From contig NZ_JACJGM010000001.1 of assembly GCF_015024225.1 (NCBI RefSeq), forward strand, positions 310,001-374,000: a DNA stretch of 64,000 nucleotides. Direction: 5' to 3'. This document shows positions 59,880-64,000 of this stretch, in pieces. Numbering within the stretch: the first letter of the stretch is position 1; each line of letters opens with the position of its first letter. The notes under the pieces were generated by a model, which saw nothing but the letters and a program-made list of their open reading frames with translations, was not told where the DNA came from and ran no database searches. This DNA comes from Nocardioides lijunqiniae. GTDB lineage: Bacteria > Actinomycetota > Actinomycetes > Propionibacteriales > Nocardioidaceae. Position numbers and translations under genes: made by a program.

Positions 59880-62543
59880 ATGTCGATCTCTCGGAAGCCC
59901 CGCTCGCTGTGCCTGTCCCTGCTCACCGTCCTCGCCCTGCTCGTCGCCGGGCTCGCGCTGGTGGTCGCCCCACCGGGCGGCGCACCGCCGGCGGAGGCGG
60001 CGACCCGCGTTGCCAAGGACACCTGCCGCCGCATCGATCCCAACCTCGTCAACGGCGCCTGCCTGCGCTACCGCGTCGACGGCCGCAGCGGGCTGACCTG
60101 GATCGGCACCTACCGCGCGCCGAGCGGCCGGGTGTTCTTCTGCATCGACTTCCTCTACGACTCGCGGCTGCCCCGTGAGGCCCGCGAGGTCTCGACGCGC
60201 CGGCTGGTCAACCAGCTCGGCGACCGCGTGCGCGACCGTGAGGTCGCGGCGCTCAACCACGTCATCTCGACGTGGGCGGGCCGTGGGTCCACGGGCAGCG
60301 ACGAGCGCGACGCCGCGATCGCGCTGATCATCCGCGAGGTGATGAGTGACGGCCGCCGCCGCGACGGCACCGTGGTCTACCCGCAGGGCCTCGAGGTGGG
60401 GGAGCGCGTGCGGCCGCCGATCGGGGGACTCGACGGCTCGATCATGGGGCTCGCGCAGGAGATGTGGCGTGCGGCCTCGGCCTACTACGGGCCCTACCGC
60501 CTCGTCATGGACAGCCGCGGCAGCGGCCCGGTGCACCTGGGCCGCAGCCGCACCTACCGGGTGCGCGTGATGTCGGCGGCCGGGCGTCCGGTCCCGGGCG
60601 TGCGGGTGCGGTTCAGCTGCCGCGGCCCGGTCCGGTGCCCGCGGACGCTGGTCACCGGACGCCACCGCTCGCAGGTGCGGGTGCGCCCGCGCGACGTCGG
60701 TCGCTACCGGGTGCGCGCGTCGGCGTCCGGCCCCTCCTCCGACGGCCTGCTCTACCGCACGGCCGACTGGCGCGGCCACGGCGGGCCGCACGCGCGCAAC
60801 GCCGGGCGCCAGCGAGGCTGGATCGCCCAGGAGAGCCGCACGACCGCCGTCGTCGAGGCCGCGGCGCGCATCCGCAGGGCGCGTCCGCGGGTGATCACGC
60901 AGACCTCCGAGGCCGAGGTGACGCCCGGTGCCCGGATCCACGACATCGTGACGGTCTCGGGCCTCCCGGCCGGCTACGCCGCCCGCGCCACCGCCACGCT
61001 CTTCGGGCCCTACGACGCCCAGCCCGGACCCGGTGACTGCACGCCGGACCGGGTCGCGGGCCGCGTGACGTTCCCCGTGAGCGGCAACGGCACGTTCGAG
61101 ACGCCGCCGGTGACCGTGGGGCAGGTCGGTCTCTACACCTGGGTCGAGCACCTCCCCGGTGACGAGCAGACCCTGCCCACCACCACCCGCTGCGGCCTGG
61201 TCGAGGAGACGACCCGGGTGGTGCCGTTCACCCCGACGGTCCGCACCACCGCGTCCCGGCAGCGCGCCTTCGTCGGCGACGCGATCCACGACGCCGTGCT
61301 CGTCGGAGGCATCGCGCGCAGCCCCGTGACGATCCAGTGGACGCTGCACGGTCCCGTCGCTCCCCGCGGGGGCTCCTGCGCCGGCCTGACCTGGACCGGC
61401 GCGCCGGTCGCCGCCCGGGGCGTCGTCGCGGCCGCCGGCGACGGCCTGCACCGCACGCCGTCCACCACGATGCGCACGGCCGGCTGCTACACCTACAGCC
61501 AGTACGTCCCGGCGACGCCGCTCACCCACGAGGCCAGCAGCCCGCCGGGCCTGGTCCCGGAGACCGCGCTGGCCGTGCGCCGTACGCCGCGCGTGACGAC
61601 GGTCGTCTCCGACCAGCACGCGCTGGTCGGCCAGCGCCTCCACGACCGGGTGCGCATCCGTGGACTGGCGCGGGGCGACCGGGTGGTCGTGCGCTGGTGG
61701 CTGCACGGCCCGCGGGCCCCGCGGGCCAACGGCTCGTGCGACGGGCTGCGCTGGCGCGGCTCGGGGATCGCCGACAGCGGCTCCTTCGTCGCGAGGGGCA
61801 ACGGCACCCACACGACCCGAGGCACGCTCCTGCGCACCGCCGGCTGCTACACCTACAGCGAGCGCCTGCAGGCCAGCGCCACGACCGAGCCCGCGGAGAG
61901 CAGGCCCGGGATCCCGGTGGAGACGGCCCTCGTCACGCGTCCGCCGCTCCCGCGCATCCCGGAGGTGCCCTCCGGGCCGGCTCGTGCGAGCACCCGCCCC
62001 GACGGCGAGCTCACCTACCCCACGGCCCGCACCGAGCCGCGCTACCTCTACCGGCCCTACGTCGCACCGCACGACCCGTCCTCGGCGCGGAGTCGACCGG
62101 CGGGACAGCTGCGCATCGACCGCATCGGGCTGCGGGCGCCGGTCGACCCCGTGGGCCTGGACCGCGGCACCATGGCGATCCCCAACGACCGGTTCCGCCT
62201 GGGCTGGCTGAGCGCCACGGCGGCGGCCGACGACCTGATCGGCTCCAGCGTGGTGTCGGGGCACGTCTCCGACCGCAGTGACCGCCCCGGAGCGCTGTGG
62301 CGCCTGCGGCAGGCGCGCGTGGGCGACGTCGTGCGCTGGGCGGAGCCCGGTGGGAAGGTCCACCGCTTCGTCGTCCGGAGCATCCGCCGCTACGACCGTC
62401 GCCGCGGGGTCCCGGGGACCGTGTTCCGCACCGACGGGCCCCACCTCCTGCACCTCGTGACCTGCACCAACAGGCGCAGCACCGGGGGCGGCGGGTTCCA
62501 CTACGCCGACAACCTGGTGGTCACCGCGCAGGAGGTGTCCTGA
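59880..62543 (+). CDS. Secreted multi-domain surface protein with C-terminal class-F-like sortase domain
   Basis: 887 residues. Signal peptide (SLCLSLLTVLALLVAGLALVV, cleavage near AEA-ATR). N-terminal domain with paired Cys and a FFCIDFLYDS segment like thioester-type adhesin domains, but no TQxA motif. An Ig-like beta domain (about 215-285), then three homologous repeats of about 115 residues starting near 338, 454 and 571, each with IHD/LHD, LHGP or LFGP, a Cys pair and TAGCYTYSE-like ends. From about 740: QLRIDRIGLRAPVDPVGLDR with His795 (VSGHVSDR) and Cys862 (HLVTCTNR), a sortase fold. The Arg usually near YxxN appears absent (HYADN); Arg865/866 may serve. An unusual combination. Confidence 0.8.
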   Translation: MSISRKPRSLCLSLLTVLALLVAGLALVVAPPGGAPPAEAATRVAKDTCRRIDPNLVNGACLRYRVDGRSGLTWIGTYRAPSGRVFFCIDFLYDSRLPREAREVSTRRLVNQLGDRVRDREVAALNHVISTWAGRGSTGSDERDAAIALIIREVMSDGRRRDGTVVYPQGLEVGERVRPPIGGLDGSIMGLAQEMWRAASAYYGPYRLVMDSRGSGPVHLGRSRTYRVRVMSAAGRPVPGVRVRFSCRGPVRCPRTLVTGRHRSQVRVRPRDVGRYRVRASASGPSSDGLLYRTADWRGHGGPHARNAGRQRGWIAQESRTTAVVEAAARIRRARPRVITQTSEAEVTPGARIHDIVTVSGLPAGYAARATATLFGPYDAQPGPGDCTPDRVAGRVTFPVSGNGTFETPPVTVGQVGLYTWVEHLPGDEQTLPTTTRCGLVEETTRVVPFTPTVRTTASRQRAFVGDAIHDAVLVGGIARSPVTIQWTLHGPVAPRGGSCAGLTWTGAPVAARGVVAAAGDGLHRTPSTTMRTAGCYTYSQYVPATPLTHEASSPPGLVPETALAVRRTPRVTTVVSDQHALVGQRLHDRVRIRGLARGDRVVVRWWLHGPRAPRANGSCDGLRWRGSGIADSGSFVARGNGTHTTRGTLLRTAGCYTYSERLQASATTEPAESRPGIPVETALVTRPPLPRIPEVPSGPARASTRPDGELTYPTARTEPRYLYRPYVAPHDPSSARSRPAGQLRIDRIGLRAPVDPVGLDRGTMAIPNDRFRLGWLSATAAADDLIGSSVVSGHVSDRSDRPGALWRLRQARVGDVVRWAEPGGKVHRFVVRSIRRYDRRRGVPGTVFRTDGPHLLHLVTCTNRRSTGGGGFHYADNLVVTAQEVS

Positions 62544-62596
62544 CTCACCCCCGCGGGATGTGAGTTCCGCGGAGGTGTTTGGCACCCTGGAAGGAG

Positions 62597-63388
62597 ATGA
62601 GTGACGACACTGAGACCGACAACCCGCCCAAGATCGACTGGCTCAAGACCATCGCCGGGGCCTTGGCCGCGGTCACGACCGCGGTCCTGCTGTCGACCCT
62701 CGGCGCCGCCGGCACCCTGATCGGCGCCGCGCTCGGCAGCATCGCGGTGACGATCTCCAGCCAGGTGTACGCGCAGGGACTGGCGCGCAGCAAGCGCACC
62801 ATGGCGAAGGCGCAGGAGACCGCGCTCGCCAAGGTGGGCATCGCCCAGGCCGAGGTCCGCCGCGCCGGTCGTCGACAGAACGACACCGGCGCGGTGGAGG
62901 CGCACCTCGAGGTGGCCGACGACCGTCTCGAGCAGGCGCGCGAGGAGCTGGACGACGCGGCCCCGGCGCAGCTCGGCCTGCGCGAGCGGCTGCTGCTGCT
63001 GCCGTGGAAGCGGATCGGGCTGCTGGCCGCCGCGACGTTCCTCCTGGTGCTGGTCGCGATAGCCTCGTTCGAGGCGCTGACCGGCCGGAGCGTGGCCTCC
63101 TACACCGGCGGCAGCGACAAGGACTCGAGCTCGACCTTCACCGGCGGCGGCTCCTCGGACCGCGGCGACCGCAAGGACGACCCGAAGCAGCAGCCCTCCG
63201 AGGAGCCGAGCGACGAGGCGCCCAGCGACGATCCCACCGCGGAGACGCCGTCCGACGATCCCACCGAGGAGCCGTCGGAGACCCCGAGCGACGAGCCCAC
63301 CGAGGAGCCGTCGAGCACGCCGACCGGGCAGCCCACCACCCAGCCCTCGCCCACCCCGACCGCGCCGGCGCCCACGCCCGCGCCGTGA
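62597..63388 (+). CDS. Membrane protein with two helices and Pro/Thr/Glu-rich extracellular tail
   Basis: 263 residues. Two hydrophobic stretches near the start (TIAGALAAVTTAVLLSTLGA and AAGTLIGAALGSIAVTIS, about 15-50), a charged coiled-coil-like region (about 60-125, LEVADDRLEQAREEL), a further helix (IGLLAAATFLLVLVAIASF, about 136-154) and a long repetitive tail (EEPSDEAPSDDPTAETPSDD and on) rich in Pro, Ser, Thr, Glu and Asp. No domain known. The start is uncertain: ATG 62597 has a GGAG touching it, and TTG 62579 is possible. It follows the sortase gene by 53 bases and overlaps the DksA-type gene. Confidence 0.7.
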   Translation: MSDDTETDNPPKIDWLKTIAGALAAVTTAVLLSTLGAAGTLIGAALGSIAVTISSQVYAQGLARSKRTMAKAQETALAKVGIAQAEVRRAGRRQNDTGAVEAHLEVADDRLEQAREELDDAAPAQLGLRERLLLLPWKRIGLLAAATFLLVLVAIASFEALTGRSVASYTGGSDKDSSSTFTGGGSSDRGDRKDDPKQQPSEEPSDEAPSDDPTAETPSDDPTEEPSETPSDEPTEEPSSTPTGQPTTQPSPTPTAPAPTPAP

Positions 63389-63717
63389 GCGAGGCCCGCG
63401 AGCTGCTGCTGGCCGACCGGGCACGGACGGCGGCCAGGCTCGCGACGCTGCGGGGAGACTTCCGCAGCGTCGTGGACGCCTCGCGCGACACGAATGCCGA
63501 CGACGAGCACGACCCCGAGGGCGCGACCATCGCCTTCGAGCGCTCGCAGGTCGGTGCGCTGGTGCGCCAGGCGTCCCAGCACCTCGAGGAGGTGGAGGCC
63601 GCGCTCGCCCGTCTCGACGACGGGAGCTACGGCCGCTGCGCCGTGTGCGGGCAGCAGATCGCCGCCGGGCGGATGAAGGTCCGCCCGACGGCGCGCACGT
63701 GCGTGTCCTGCGCCTAG
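63385..63717 (+). CDS. DksA/TraR-type zinc-finger protein
   Basis: 110 residues. An N-terminal helical hairpin (ELLLADRARTAARLATLRGD...FERSQVGALVRQASQHLEEVEAALARLDDGSYG) followed by the C4 finger RCAVCGQQI...RTCVSCA (four Cys). Length and GxYGxCxxCG signature fit the short actinobacterial DksA/TraR family, some members of which bind RNA polymerase. GTG 63385 overlaps the previous stop by four bases. The stop lies three bases before the end of the convergent catalase gene. Confidence 0.88.
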   Translation: MSEARELLLADRARTAARLATLRGDFRSVVDASRDTNADDEHDPEGATIAFERSQVGALVRQASQHLEEVEAALARLDDGSYGRCAVCGQQIAAGRMKVRPTARTCVSCA

Positions 63718-63720
63718 CTC

Positions 63721-64000
63721 TTACTGGATCGCGGCGGGGAAGCGCTCCCAGACTCGGTGAGCGGCCATGAGCCCCTGCACCTCGGTGAACACGGTCGCCG
63801 CGTCCTCACCGCTGACGACGCCGGGCTCGTCCGACGGGACTCCTGCAGCCGCGAGGGCCTGGACACCCTCGCCCCAGGCGCCGATCACCTTGGCGTGCCG
63901 GAAGCACTCCTGGACCATCAGCACGACCCGCGGGTCGATGAGCGGCTGGCCGGGGGTCCCGGCCTTGTCGTCGCGGGCGCCCAGCGCGTCGGGTGCCGGC
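63721..64000 (-). CDS. katE: Large-subunit (clade 2) catalase, C-terminal part, cut by window edge
   Basis: The last 92 residues of a minus-strand gene are present, open to base 64000. Reading PLIDPRVVLMVQECFRHAKVIGAWGEGVQALAAAGVPSDE in pieces and then VVSGEDAATVFTEVQGLMAAHRVWERFP shows the flavodoxin-like (DJ-1/GATase-like) C-terminal domain of HPII-type catalases. Its FRHAKxIxAWGxG helix is typical. The enzyme breaks down hydrogen peroxide with haem d or b. The haem domain lies outside the window, so the assignment rests on this domain alone. Confidence 0.75.
   Translation of the reverse strand, partial: PAPDALGARDDKAGTPGQPLIDPRVVLMVQECFRHAKVIGAWGEGVQALAAAGVPSDEPGVVSGEDAATVFTEVQGLMAAHRVWERFPAAIQ

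Overview
The window is a 64 kb stretch of a very GC-rich actinobacterial chromosome. Gene content and order point to Nocardioides or a close relative in the Nocardioidaceae. Several blocks follow the classical actinobacterial order known from Mycobacterium and Streptomyces: pmt/rsmI - tatD - rpfB - rsmA - ispE; miaB - miaA - dapF - hflX; lexA / LysM protein - nrdR - nrdJ. GTG starts and 1-4 base start/stop overlaps are common. There is an F420-type LLM oxidoreductase and a B12-dependent ribonucleotide reductase. I found no tRNA, rRNA, CRISPR array, insertion sequence or prophage. No gap between genes exceeds about 300 bases.

Layout. 1-8548: pmt (cut by the left edge) diverges from rsmI, an alpha/beta hydrolase, tatD, rpfB, rsmA, ispE and an ABC-F ATPase. 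8612-13038: a MarR regulator diverges from a tam-like methyltransferase and a VOC protein; a phosphotransferase/LLM pair diverges from a DUF4442 thioesterase-like gene. 13042-16358: a glutamate-type ABC importer, gluABCD, on the minus strand. 16474-18725: miaB and a peptidase E. 18726-19023: a structured intergenic repeat. 19024-20594: a minus-strand cluster of low-complexity acidic, collagen-like, Nudix and MT0933-like proteins. 20644-29726: miaA, two RibD-type reductases around an AraC-DinB fusion, a PPOX protein, dapF, an SDR, a small kinase, a DinB protein, an AraC regulator and hflX. 29767-40819: an SGNH hydrolase, then a carbohydrate cluster with three PF01261 TIM-barrel enzymes (one with a Tat signal), a Gfo/Idh/MocA dehydrogenase, a two-permease sugar ABC importer and a divergent ROK regulator. 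41016-47665: a DinG-type helicase, two Tat-exported phosphoesterases and a secreted metalloprotease-like protein. 47676-54022: lexA, a LysM cell-division inhibitor candidate, a membrane protein, mug, nrdR and nrdJ. 54127-64000: a universal stress protein, a VOC protein, an SDR with its XRE/MLTR regulator, an SprT-like protein, small membrane proteins with a winged-helix regulator, a long secreted protein ending in a sortase domain, a membrane protein, a DksA-type zinc finger, and the 3' end of a catalase.

How the genes work together. The lexA-LysM-nrdR-nrdJ block joins the DNA-damage response to dNTP supply. Four SOS-box-like sites lie between lexA and the LysM gene. Two NrdR boxes 31 bases apart, plus DnaA-box sequences, lie before nrdR. 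The carbohydrate cluster reads as import, oxidation and isomerisation of an unidentified sugar. Both ABC operons carry a long perfect hairpin just after the binding-protein gene, a usual way to make binding protein in excess.

The most unusual signals are: a family of about 40-base palindromic repeats with constant flanks and variable self-complementary stems, one copy of which lies in frame inside nrdJ; a near-perfect 17-bp hairpin inside the first codons of rsmA; the secreted sortase fusion; an NrdR zinc finger with C-x6-C in place of CxxC; and the acidic/collagen-like gene cluster.
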